This document shows positions 1 through 9,869 of a DNA stretch of 64,000 bases, one piece after another. How positions within the stretch are numbered: position 1 is the stretch's first letter; each line of letters begins with the position of its first letter. The translations under genes and the position numbers were made by a program. The notes below the pieces were generated by a model. It made no database searches and had not been told where the DNA came from. It was given only the letters and a program-made list of their open reading frames with translations. Source of the DNA: Girardinichthys multiradiatus (Eukaryota; Chordata; Actinopteri; Cyprinodontiformes; Goodeidae). The stretch spans positions 50,829,360-50,893,359 of the forward strand of contig NC_061805.1 in assembly GCF_021462225.1 (NCBI RefSeq), written 5' to 3'.

Positions 1-927
1 CTGCTGAGGTCTTATGGAGGCCCAGGATGCTTCGATAGCGGCCTTTAGCTCATCCAGAGAGTTGGGTCTTGAGTCTCTCAACGTTCTCTTCACAATATCC
101 CACAGATTCTCTATGGGGTTCAGGTCAGGAGAGTTGGCAGGCCAATTGAGCACAGTGATACCATGGTCAGTAAACCATTTACCAGTGGTTTTGGCACTGT
201 GAGCAGGTGCCAGGTCGTGCTGAAAAATGAAATCTTCATCTCCATAAAGCTTTTCAGCAGATGGAAGCATGAAGTGCTCCAAAATCTCCTGATAGCTAGC
301 TGCATTGACCCTGCCCTTGATAAAACACAGTGGACCAACACCAGCAGCTGACACGGCACCCCAGACCATCACTGACTGTGGGTACTTGACACTGGACTTC
401 TGGCATTTTGGCATTTCCTTCTCCCCAGTCTTCCTCCAGACTCTGGCACCTTGATTTCCGAATGACATGCAGAATTTGCTTTCATCCGAAAAAAGTACTT
501 TGGACCACTGAGCAACAGTCCAGTGCTGCTTCTCTGTAGCCCAGGTCAGGCGCTTCTGCCGCTGTTTCTGGTTCAAAAGTGGCTTGACCTGGGGAATGCG
601 GCACCTGTAGCCCATTTCCTGCACACGCCTGTGCACGGTGGCTCTGGATGTTTCTACTCCAGACTCAGTCCACTGCTTCCACAGGTTCTCCAAGGTCTGG
701 AATCGGCCCTTCTCCACAATCTTCCTCAGGGTCCGGTCACCTCTTCTCGTTATGCAACGTTTTCTGCCACACTTTTTCCTTCCCACAGACTTCCCACTGA
801 GGTGCCTTGATACAGCACTCTGGGAACAGCCTATTCGTTCAGAAATGTCTTTCTGTGTCTTACCCTCTTGCTTGAGGGTGTCAATAGTGGCCTTCTGGAC
901 AGCAGTCAGGTCGGCAGTCTTACCCAT
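1..927 (-). CDS. Tc1-like transposase, partial, uninterrupted
   Basis: This is a cut-and-paste transposase of the Tc1 branch of Tc1/mariner. It would bind the terminal repeats and catalyse excision and reinsertion at TA. Read from the ATG at 927, the frame stays open for 309 codons to the window edge, exactly the length expected by comparison with the 334-residue copy at 57,426. The N-terminal part holds the paired-like helix-turn-helix region (about residues 1-60), a basic GRKK/GRKR stretch (about 50-58) and a basic linker. The catalytic part keeps the first Asp in FSDESKF (residue 148), the second Asp in HDLAPAH (238) and the Glu in SPDLNPIENLW (273), spaced as DD34E. Among the four copies this is the only one with no visible defect, but its last 25 residues and left terminus are outside the window, so activity is unproven. 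Confidence 0.93.
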   Translation of the reverse strand, partial: MGKTADLTAVQKATIDTLKQEGKTQKDISERIGCSQSAVSRHLSGKSVGRKKCGRKRCITRRGDRTLRKIVEKGRFQTLENLWKQWTESGVETSRATVHRRVQEMGYRCRIPQVKPLLNQKQRQKRLTWATEKQHWTVAQWSKVLFSDESKFCMSFGNQGARVWRKTGEKEMPKCQKSSVKYPQSVMVWGAVSAAGVGPLCFIKGRVNAASYQEILEHFMLPSAEKLYGDEDFIFQHDLAPAHSAKTTGKWFTDHGITVLNWPANSPDLNPIENLWDIVKRTLRDSRPNSLDELKAAIEASWASIRPQQ

Positions 928-1249
928 GATTGGGGTTTTGAGTGATGAACCAGGCTGGGAGTTTTAAAGGCCTCAGGAATCTTTTGCAGGTGTTTAGAGT
1001 TAACTCGTTGATTCAGATGATTAGGTTCATAACTCGTTTAGAGACCCTTTTAATGATATGCTAATTTTGTGAGATTTTGGGTTTTCATGAGCTGTATGCC
1101 AAAATCATCCGTATTAAGACAATAAAAGACCTGAAATATTTCAGTTAGTGTGCAATGAATCTAAAATATATGAATGTTAAATTTTCATCATTACATAATG
1201 GAAAATAATGAACTTTATCACAATATGCTAATATTTTGAGAAGGACCTG
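1..1249 (-). mobile_element. Tc1-like DNA transposon, copy 1 (cut by window edge)
   Basis: The right end has the family terminus GGACCTG at 1243-1249, followed by a TA (1250-1251) as expected for Tc1/mariner insertion. The roughly 200-bp terminal repeat occupies about 1,050-1,249 and lacks a few bases after TTTTGTGAGAT compared with the other copies. The transposase reads on the minus strand from 927 and leaves the window at base 1, so the left terminal repeat and the last 25 or so codons are not visible. The sequence is nearly identical to the copies at 6,715, 50,486 and 57,098, so it is a young family member. Confidence 0.95.
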
Positions 1250-1255
1250 TATAGC

Positions 1256-2499
1256 AGGTAAACACCGACCAGGACTCCATCAGAGGTTCGGACGAAACCT
1301 TTGAAATGCAAACCAGAGTTTTCAGCTCTGATGGTTCACTTTCTTCTTTCAGAGAACTACAACAATAACTTCCTGGTTTCTTCTGCTGGTAACATAACTG
1401 ATGATGAACAGAATCAAAGTTAAGTGGAAATATTTTTAACAAAAAAATAAATTTGTGAGTCTGAAACAATGAATGTGGAACATTTTATACCATCTAACTT
1501 TGATGCAAACAATCTTTTTTACTTTTAAAAATCAAGTTTTACTGTAGAATTCTGTTTAACTCTGTGATTATAGCTACAATTTGTTTGTGCTACTCGAAAA
1601 CGCAGAATGGATTCAAACTACAAACCTCCATCTGTTTGCACCAAGCAGGACCTATTTGCAGCTGTTATTCGGTTATTTCTTTCCACACACTCAGTGTGAC
1701 ATTAAATGTGTCATTAGTCTGCTTACATCAGCTTTAAACTGAAGATCAGAAGATCTGCAGTGTTGGGTTACACATAAATACAACTGCTGGTTCTGTTTTT
1801 CCTCATTCCATTAGCAGAACTGATCCCAATCTCTGGCTGAAGTCTGATCCGCTTACCAAACAACCCCCCCCCGCCTCATTGTCTCGGTCTTACTGGGACT
1901 TCCGCAGCGTATCCTGATACTTCTACGAGTCCTGCTGCATGACCCAACAGGAGTCTCTGTGAGTTACTGTAAGCAGCAGCTGACATGTGTTCAGAAGAAC
2001 CGGGAGAAAAATGAGGAAGAAACCAAGTTGTGTGGAACATTTCTCAGCAGCAGTTCTTGTTTCTCTCTGATCAGGTTCAGTGGTGGAAAGTTCCTTCTGT
2101 GATAAAATCGTTTCTGCGGTTTGAGCTGCACTGATTGTTTTGATGATGACAATAAGGAGTTGTTTGTTAACTGGTTTGGTGTAATTCTGGTGTTCTGGTT
2201 TGTTCTGTCTCTCTGGGTTTTTCTCTCTGAGGCCTCAGGTGTGGATCTACTAGATCTCACAGGTTACAACAGAAACTATAAAGCAGGCATCCTTACTGTA
2301 AACAGAAATGACTTTACTGTCATGTTTTTTGGAACTTGGCTCTTCAAACCATCATTTAAATAAACCCATCAGCAGGTTTATACAACAATATGGGGAAGTC
2401 CACGCTCCAGTGATGCAGCTTCAATGTTCTGCACAATCTTAAAGATCAGAAAAGACAATGCTTTGGATTTACTCCACGTGTGAATGCTTTCATTTGATG
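1256..2499. other. Stretch without recognised gene
   Basis: No convincing exon, RNA gene or mobile element was recognised here. There is a run of C at 1,864-1,873 and ordinary AT-rich non-coding sequence. The short open frames lack splice context or family resemblance. Confidence 0.5.
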
Positions 2500-3047
2500 C
2501 TGAAAACTGGCTCAGAGTTTATCTGTTCTTTCTTTCTAGATGAAACGACTAAAGGAGCTACATCCATTAACATTTACTTTTCCTTCCCATAGAAAGTACT
2601 CCTGGATCAGTGATTCTTTGTTCTCTTTGTGTCTCTGCTCTGTTCTCTCAAACCCCCAGTCGGTCGTGGCAGATGGCTGCTCACACTGAGCCTGGTTCTG
2701 GTTCTGCTGGAGGTTTCTTCCTGTTAAAAGGGAGTTTTTCCTCTCCACTGTCGCTACATGCATGCTCAGTATGAGGGATTGCTGCAAAGTCAACGCCAGT
2801 GACTGTCCACTGTCTCTACATGCTCATCCAGGAGGAGTGAATGCTGCAAGTCACTGACTGGATGCAATCTGCTGGGTTTCCTTAGATAGAAAAACGTTTT
2901 ATCCAATTTGAATAAATAACTGAATCTGACTGAACTGTTCAATGATTACGATTAATTGGAATGTATGAACCTGACTTTGTGAAGAACCTTGAGACGACGT
3001 GTTGTGAATTGGCGCTATATAAATAAACTGAATTGAATTGAATTGAA
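2500..3047 (+). mobile_element. L2-type LINE, 5'-truncated 3' end
   Basis: This is the 3' untranslated end of an L2-clade LINE. It matches, in opposite orientation, the 3' parts of the copies at 20,730 and 30,268 (for example the stretch AAAGGAGCTACATCCATTAA). It ends with the family tail, GCGCTATATAAATAAA followed by three to four GAATT-type units. No coding part remains, which is typical of 5' truncation during target-primed reverse transcription. Short open frames inside it on either strand are 3' UTR sequence and not genes. Confidence 0.85.
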
Positions 3048-5870
3048 TGCTCTCTCAGCTTCCACTTAAACGGCTGGAATGGAAAATATAAAAAATACAA
3101 AAGGAACAAGTGAAACACAAAGAAACCCTTTCCCAAGAATCTTCATGCTGGGACTCAGGTGTCTTCTGCTCGTTTCAGGGTGATTTCTGAAAGGACCAAG
3201 GTACCGCAGGGGCGTGACAAATAGTCTCTGCTGATAAAACCTCTGAGTCTTTAAGAGATGCAGGGAAGGTGCGGCAGCAGTGGACAGAAGGTTAAAGTAG
3301 ACCTGCAGATGTGAGGTTGGGATGTAGGGATGAAGGTTTCATGGTCTGTGCAGCGAGCTGGATGTGAAACCGAGAACCAGAGGAGGCCACATCAGTCCTC
3401 CTGAGTTCGACCCCTTGACTTTTTTGGTTCCTGTGATGCAAGCCTCACTATAAAGGCTACCTATGCTGGAAATGATGGTGATTAACTTCCAGAGGCAGCT
3501 TAAATCAAGACCGGTGTTTGTGTCCATACAGAACCGTTTAGGGAAAGAGGGTGAGGTGCTCATCTGGACTTGGAAACAAGGGAGGAAGATTTATTTTTAG
3601 CTTCCAGAAAAACTTCAGTGAGGAATTGATGAGTTGATCAACAAGCCTGTTCATGAAAACTCTGAAACAAATGAAAAATAATCACTCGTCACCCAGAACT
3701 CAAAGATGCTGAGTATGTTTTCTTCTCTTATGGCTGAAATTCTCAGGATTTTTGCCTTCTCTCAGTTTCACTTCAGACATTTTCTTCTGAAGTTAAACTA
3801 ACTTCCTTCTACATGTTATAAATAAATGAAATCAAGTTATAAATACCAAAAACTATTTCTCCTGCTTCACTCTAAGTCTCAGCAAATAAAATGTAGAAGC
3901 ATCTTAACAATTGTAACACCGCAGGAAACAAACTCTGTTAGCATTACAGCAGCACTGTATTCCTCCGTGACAATCATGCCACGCGGCCTGCTGAGCTGTT
4001 AGGAATGAAATACCAACCTGTAAATGTCTCACAGCGTAAAAATGAAATGAACTCCTTCACTTACGGACGGGTCGGACAGATGGGCCTATGAAGAACCAAA
4101 CAGTAACAGGGAATGTGTGTCACTTTGACTTTTTTATTGCATCTAGCTGTGACATTCCTAATCGCTTACAGTAACATGTAAAAATATTTGACTGTGGCAG
4201 AGTTTCCAAAGATTGAAGACATTGAGCAGAGTCACCATCTTAGCAGCATCAGAGAAACTGAAGGCATCTGATTCAGCTGGTCCAGATTTAATGAACTCTG
4301 GTTTATCTGTCTGAAAGCAAAGAAATCTTAACGTGATGACAGACCATCTTTAGATCTGATGAAACTTAGTCTTCAAACATCTGATGATGGTTGTGGGAAA
4401 CTGGAGAGGTCCTGGAATTTAAAGATCCCCTTATATGATTTACATGTGTCCTTCCGACGTTACAAAGGTTTATATAAGGTTGGGTAGTTCAGAGCAGTCA
4501 CTATCTAACATGTAAAGATAGTGAGCAACAGGTAACACGTTGCAACATCAGAATACCTTAGAAAATGATGAAGGGCCATTACGGTCATTGTTCTGAATTT
4601 GCTCTGACACACACTACTGAAATGTTTTCAAATTATTTCAGTGAAATCTGAAAGACGTTGAGAAAAAATGCACGTTTGAGCTGTATCTGTCCCGGAAGCG
4701 TTTGGTATCGTCTCTCATCCACAGGCAACTGTTATATCCCAGATATCAACTGGAAGACCGTCTAGATGATCCCCCATAAATATTTAATCCAAACCAAGAT
4801 GAAATAGGTGTCATTTGAAATTCATCAGAAAATTTACCCTACTAAGCACTATATGGTAAAATAAAAAAACCATAAATATTAATTGCAGCTTCTGTAGAGA
4901 TGGTCAGGAACTGAAACACTTCTTGTTGGCTGCTGCTCTCTCACACATAGATTACAGGAGGAGTTTTGCAGCTTTACTATTTATCATATATCATATCATA
5001 ATTCTGGTAACATTTTTAAATCATAAATGTAAATTCGATAATAAATCACCACACTTTCTTTTCAGATGTGGAACTGTACATAAAATCAAATCAAAAAATG
5101 AATTTTTTAATGTATTTGTTCAATTAAAACCCCTGATTGTTCATGAAACTGTTGTATTCTTACCATTTGCTCAATAAAGTTTAAATAATAATAGAAATTG
5201 TAGCTCATTTGTGCTAAAAGAAATACTTCTGGTAGGGCATTTATTTATTTTTTGGTAATTGTAGTCGTGAACTAAATTATGAAAATTAGTATTCATTAAG
5301 GGAATCAATACTGTATAGGGAATATAGGTCCTTTTATAACAAATAATATTTTCATTAATATCATAAATAAATAATAAGTTCTGTTTTATAGTTCTAAATT
5401 TTAATAATGATATTAAAATTTATATTATATATATTAGATTGTAATAATTTTACAGGATATAATTGAGCGGACCTTTATAAATAAGGATGGAAACAATTAT
5501 TTTCAATATTGCTTCCTGAAGTGACTAAATCAAATTGATCATTTACTCTGTGGACCACAGGAAGTTACACGCTTCTTCTCCATCCAGTAAAAACTGAACA
5601 GTTAAGATTTTAAGCTCATGTTGTGCTGCTTTATTTGGTTGTGACATCATCACATGAGAATCTGCTGGAAGGACAGCTTTTCATCATGAGGTTGAGAGGT
5701 CTTAACCTGTAAATGTTGGGATTTGGAGCAAACTCTCACCTCTGGGACGTTTGTGGACCTCACATTCTGGATGCCTGGTCTAAAGCAAACCCAGAAGGTG
5801 GTTCTAAAGAAGCTCCATTTAGTGCTGGTACTGGATGTTCTAGCTTAGTGTAAATTAAACTGAGTCAGTT
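3048..5870. other. Stretch without recognised gene
   Basis: AT-rich non-coding sequence, especially 4,860-5,520, where long A/T runs occur. No splice-bounded open frame or clear transposon terminus was found. Some old repeat remnants are likely but I could not assign them. Confidence 0.45.
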
Positions 5871-5874
5871 AGTC

Positions 5875-6222
5875 ATTTTCTACCGCTTATTCCATAGTGG
5901 GTCACGGGAGAGCTGGTGTCTATCTCCAGCAGTCTATGGGCAAGAGGCAGGGTCCACCTGGACAGGTCACCAGTCCATCGCAGGGCAACACACAACCACA
6001 CACACACTCATTCATAAACCTAAGGGCCATTTAGAGAGACCAATTAACCTAACAGGCATGTCTTTGGACTATGGGAGGAAGCCAGAGTACCAGGTGAGAA
6101 CTCACGCATGCACGGGGAGAACATGCAAACTCCATGCAGAAAGACCCCAGGCCGGGAATCAAAGCCAGGACCTTCTTGCTGCAAGGCAACATTGCTACCA
6201 ACTGCACCACCGTGCAGCCCCA
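5875..6222 (-). repeat. tRNA-headed SINE-like repeat, minus orientation
   Basis: Read on the minus strand, it begins with a tRNA-like head: GGGCTGCACGGTGGTGCAGT, then a B-box-like GATTCCCGGC region after CAGCAAGAAGGTCCT. A body follows containing the common fish segments TGGAGTTTGCATGTTCTCCC and GGACTGGTGACCTGTCCAGG. Related fragments occur in this window at 15,531, 27,927, 28,290, 40,955 and 55,020. The element is non-coding and presumably moved by a LINE; that last point is inference. Confidence 0.75.
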
Positions 6223-6399
6223 TAAATGAAACTATTTTGACTATTTATCTGCAAATATTCATAAAACTATCATTTTTAAACGGGCTTGAGTGTAAAAAAC
6301 AGAAACAAGGAATTAAGTGGGATGAAAACACTGTCTGGTCTAAAACGGAGAGTTTTAGTGTTCCTTCAGGATGATTTATATGATTTTCAGCTTAAATGT

Positions 6400-6712
6400 T
6401 GGTCTCAGAGTGAACTGTGTTGAGCTAGTGTCAAATGTAAGCCTTTCCTCCATCTACCGCTGTGTGATTAAAGGACAACAGACTGGAAACTGGGGTTAAA
6501 TCCAGGAGGAAGACAGAGAGCAGCTGAAAGGTGACACCACAGAGAGAGGGTGACTCCGGTTCCAGCTGGGTTTTTAGTTTTTCCACTCTGACTGTAATTG
6601 ACGAAAAACTTCCTCCATCATCATCCAACAACAGACTGGAATAGAAACTCCCACTTGTTATATCACCACACATCCATCTGCAGGTCAGAGCTTCCACACG
6701 TTCAACCTTGTA
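6400..6712. other. Stretch without recognised gene, next to Tc1 copy 2
   Basis: Non-coding sequence between the SINE-like repeat and the Tc1 element. The minus-strand open frame that enters from the Tc1 terminal repeat is not supported by any splice signal or family resemblance. Confidence 0.4.
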
Positions 6713-6714
6713 TA

Positions 6715-8282
6715 CAGGTCCTTCTAAAAAAATTAGCATATTGTGATAAAGTTCATTATTTTCCATAATGTCATGATGAAAATTTAACATTCATATATTT
6801 TAGATTCATTGCACACTAACTGAAATATTTCAGGTCTTTTATTGTCTTAATACGGATGATTTTGGCATACAGCTCATGAAAACCCAAAATTCCTATCTCA
6901 CAAAATTAGCATATCATTAAAAGGGTCTCTAAACGAGCTATGAACCTAATCATCTGAATCAATGAGTTAACTCTAAACACCTGCAAAAGATTCCTGAGGC
7001 CTTTAAAACTCCCAGCCTGGTTCATCACTCAAAACCCCAATCATGGGTAAGACTGCCGACCTGACTGCTGTCCAGAAGGCCACTATTGACACCCTCAAGC
7101 AAGAGAGTAAGACACAGAAAGAAATTTCTGAACGAATAGGCTGTTCCCAGAGTGCTGTATCAAGGCACCTCAGTGGGAAGTCTGTGGGAAGGAAAAAGTG
7201 TGGCAGAAAACGCTGCACAACGAGAAGAGGTGACCGGACCCTGAGGAAGATTGTGGAGAAGGGCCGATTCCAGACCTTGGGGGACCTGCGGAACCAGTGG
7301 ACTGAGTCTGGAGTAGAAACATCCAGAGCCACCGTGCACAGGCGTGTGCAGGAAATGGGCTACAGGTGCCGCATTCCCCAGACCTGGGCTACAGAGAAGC
7401 AGCACTGGACTGTTGCTCAGTGGTCCAAAGTACTTTTTTCGGATGAAAGCAAATTCTGCATGTCATTCGGAAATCAAGGTGCCAGAGTCTGGAGGAAGAC
7501 TGGGGAGAAGGAAATGCCAAAATGCCAGAAGTCCAGTGTCAAGTACCCACAGTCAGTGATGGTCTGGGGTGCCGTGTCAGCTGCTGGTGTTGGTCCACTG
7601 TGTTTTATCAAGGGCAGGGTCAATGCAGCTAGCTATCAGGAGATTTTGGAGCACTTCATGCTTCCATCTGCTGAAAAGCTTTATGGAGATGAAGATTTCA
7701 TTTTTCAGCACGACCTGGCACCTGCTCACAGTGCCAAAACCACTGGTAAATGGTTTACTGACCATGGTATCACTGTGCTCAATTGGCCTGCCAACTCTCC
7801 TGACCTGAACCCCATAGAGAATCTGTGGGATATTGTGAAGAGAACGTTGAGAGACTCAAGACCCAACACTCTGGATGAGCTAAAGGCCGCTATCGAAGCA
7901 TCCTGGGCCTCCATAAGACCTCAGCAGTGCCACAGGCTGATTGCCTCCATGCCACGCCGCATTGAAGCAGTCATTTCTGCAAAAGGATTCCTGACCAAGT
8001 ATTGAGTGCATAACTGTACATGATTATTTGAAGGTTGACGTTTTTTGTATTAAAAACACTTTTCTTTTATTGGTCGGATGAAATATGCTAATTTTGTGAG
8101 ATAGGAATTTTGGGTTTTCATGAGCTGTATGCCAAAATCATCCGTATTAAGACAATAAAAGACCTGAAATATTTCAGTTAGTGTGCAATGAATCTAAAAT
8201 ATATGAATATTAAATTTTCATCACGACATTATAGAAAATAATGAACTTTATCACAATATGCTAATTTTTTGAGAAGGACCTG
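6715..8282 (+). mobile_element. Tc1-like DNA transposon, copy 2 (complete ends)
   Basis: Both ends are present: CAGGTCC at 6715 and GGACCTG ending at 8282, flanked by TA at 6713-6714 and 8283-8284. The inverted repeats are about 200 bp each (6,715-6,914 and 8,083-8,282) with only scattered mismatches. Within each inverted repeat a short motif is repeated in direct orientation, outer AAAAAATTAGCATAT and inner CACAAAATTAGCATAT, an IR/DR arrangement like that of Sleeping Beauty-type fish Tc1 elements. The transposase reads on the plus strand in between. Confidence 0.96.
7043..8005 (+). CDS. Tc1-like transposase with 14-codon in-frame deletion
   Basis: This is a DD34E transposase of 320 residues, 14 fewer than the copy at 57,426. 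The start ATG follows the conserved leader CACTCAAAACCCCAATC. The N-terminal helix-turn-helix part and basic GRKK region are intact. Between CRIP (about residue 111) and TWATEKQHW the 14 residues VKPLLNQKQRQKRL are missing without breaking the frame. The triad is kept: Asp134 (FSDES), Asp224 (HDLAPAH) and Glu259 (PIENLW). The lost segment is a basic linker between the DNA-binding and catalytic domains, so the protein may be made but impaired; that is inference. TAs flank the element, which argues for ordinary transposition before or after the deletion. Confidence 0.93.
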   Translation: MGKTADLTAVQKATIDTLKQESKTQKEISERIGCSQSAVSRHLSGKSVGRKKCGRKRCTTRRGDRTLRKIVEKGRFQTLGDLRNQWTESGVETSRATVHRRVQEMGYRCRIPQTWATEKQHWTVAQWSKVLFSDESKFCMSFGNQGARVWRKTGEKEMPKCQKSSVKYPQSVMVWGAVSAAGVGPLCFIKGRVNAASYQEILEHFMLPSAEKLYGDEDFIFQHDLAPAHSAKTTGKWFTDHGITVLNWPANSPDLNPIENLWDIVKRTLRDSRPNTLDELKAAIEASWASIRPQQCHRLIASMPRRIEAVISAKGFLTKY

Positions 8283-8284
8283 TA

Positions 8285-9752
8285 TGTATTTTTTTCCACC
8301 TGCAAATGTCCTTCTTATAACGTTTTTTTATAACTTTTTATAACTTTATAACTTTTTTAACATTTTAATGTTTATTTTCTTTCATTTGCACTACTTGCCT
8401 GCACTGTTTTTGTTTTGTAAATTTCGTTGCACCCATGTGGAGCAAAGACGAAGTCTATTCTATTCTAACCTTCTGATGCTGTTTTTTTTCCATCTTTACT
8501 GTAAAAGACAATCCAACTTCCTGCAGTGAAAATAAAGCTTGTCCTGATTTAAATATTTAGGTTGAGTCACGTCTGCCATGTGATCAGCTCCAGCTTCCTG
8601 AAAAGCAAAGCTCCCATTAACATATTTTAATGGCTGACGAGCCCTCTGGCAGGTCAGCCATGTGATCTGGGTCATTCTCATCAAACGCACTGGGCCCAAT
8701 GGTTCAGTGCTGGAGTTCTGCCATGTGAACGGGCCTACGTGCAGAACGGGGCACAGTTTTGCCTTCAGCTGGTTGTGCCAGGAAATGGCTGGCTGCAGAA
8801 GGAGGAGGGGGGTGCACCACAACATTAAGCCCCACCCACAGCCAGGTCACATGACTGTTTCTAACTGATCCCCATCATCACAGCATTGCTGTTCCCATTG
8901 ATTACTATGATGGCTGCAGGAGGAAAGCTCAGAGTTTATTTTACCTCAGCCAGTTCCTCCTCCTGCCTTCTAGAAGGTTGAAGAGGCCAAAGGACCAAAA
9001 TTAGCTCCAGAAACAAGCTGCCTGGACTTCTCATTATCCCATTATTCCTTGATTTCCCTGAATCTCTGCAGCTATGACCTCAGAGGGTTTAAAGAAGACA
9101 GAAGTTACATTTACCCTGAAGGGAAATCAGCATCTTGTTATGTGTTGGTTCCCAGTTGTTCCCAGTTGCAACAACACGCTTGATTCAAGATGTTTCTGTC
9201 AGTTTGGGGTCGTTAAACTGGAACTTTGCCTTGTGCTTGGTTTGTTTCAGTGCAGTTTTTCTTAAAAGTATATTTCTAATTCACCATTGGCAGTTGAGGC
9301 TCTGAGAGCTTTTTAGCATTAACACAGTTTAAGATGGAAAGGCAGAACTATTTAATAAGAGAATTTACACATTTTAAGACTGCAAAGATAAATTAGGGAT
9401 AAAGAAACTGTTTTCAACAAGATAAACATAAACTTAACATAAACTTTAACCCAGGGGGTTGTTTAAGCAGATAAAGTAAATGGTAATAAAAATGCAATAA
9501 TCATGCATCACTGAAACTTTGTCTGCAAATATTTATTTGGCTCCTCAGAGACTCTGTATCTGCGGAGCTCCTGTCCAATAAAGTGTTAAATGTGAAGAGT
9601 TGATTCGGACCCCTCCAGTTCTCTCTGCCTCTGAAGCAGAAACCGGAGGTTCAGGAAAGGGGGTGAGGGGACCTAGATGGGAAGGCGGTCCCGACCAGAT
9701 TCTGCTGCACAGACAGCTGCTGAATAGTCCAGAACTGTGCTGTTTCTTACAG
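8285..9752. other. Stretch without recognised gene
   Basis: It contains a short fish-type repeat tail around 8,380-8,470 (a segment ending CTATTCTATTC) and otherwise unclassified non-coding DNA. No convincing exon was seen before 9,753. Confidence 0.4.
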
Positions 9753-9863
9753 CTCTAGCTCTGAGTAACATCCTCCTGCTGAACCACGTCACCAGCCTGG
9801 GCCCCAGCCTGATGAGCATGGCTCATTTCATCCAGAAAACACACATCTCTGCCCAGCTCTCTG
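9753..9863 (+). CDS. Candidate internal exon of an unidentified gene
   Basis: A 111-nt block lies between a strong acceptor (TGCTGTTTCTTACAG) and a strong donor (CTG followed by GTATGT). Starting with two bases that complete a codon, it stays open through the whole block and ends one base into a codon. The predicted peptide includes LLLNHVTSLGPSLMSMAHF and then IQKTHISAQLS, a composition typical of folded protein. The family was not recognised. No neighbouring exon with matching phase was found within a few kb, so it could also be a relic or chance. The GC-richer composition compared with its flanks favours coding origin. Confidence 0.35.
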
Positions 9864-9869
9864 GTATGT

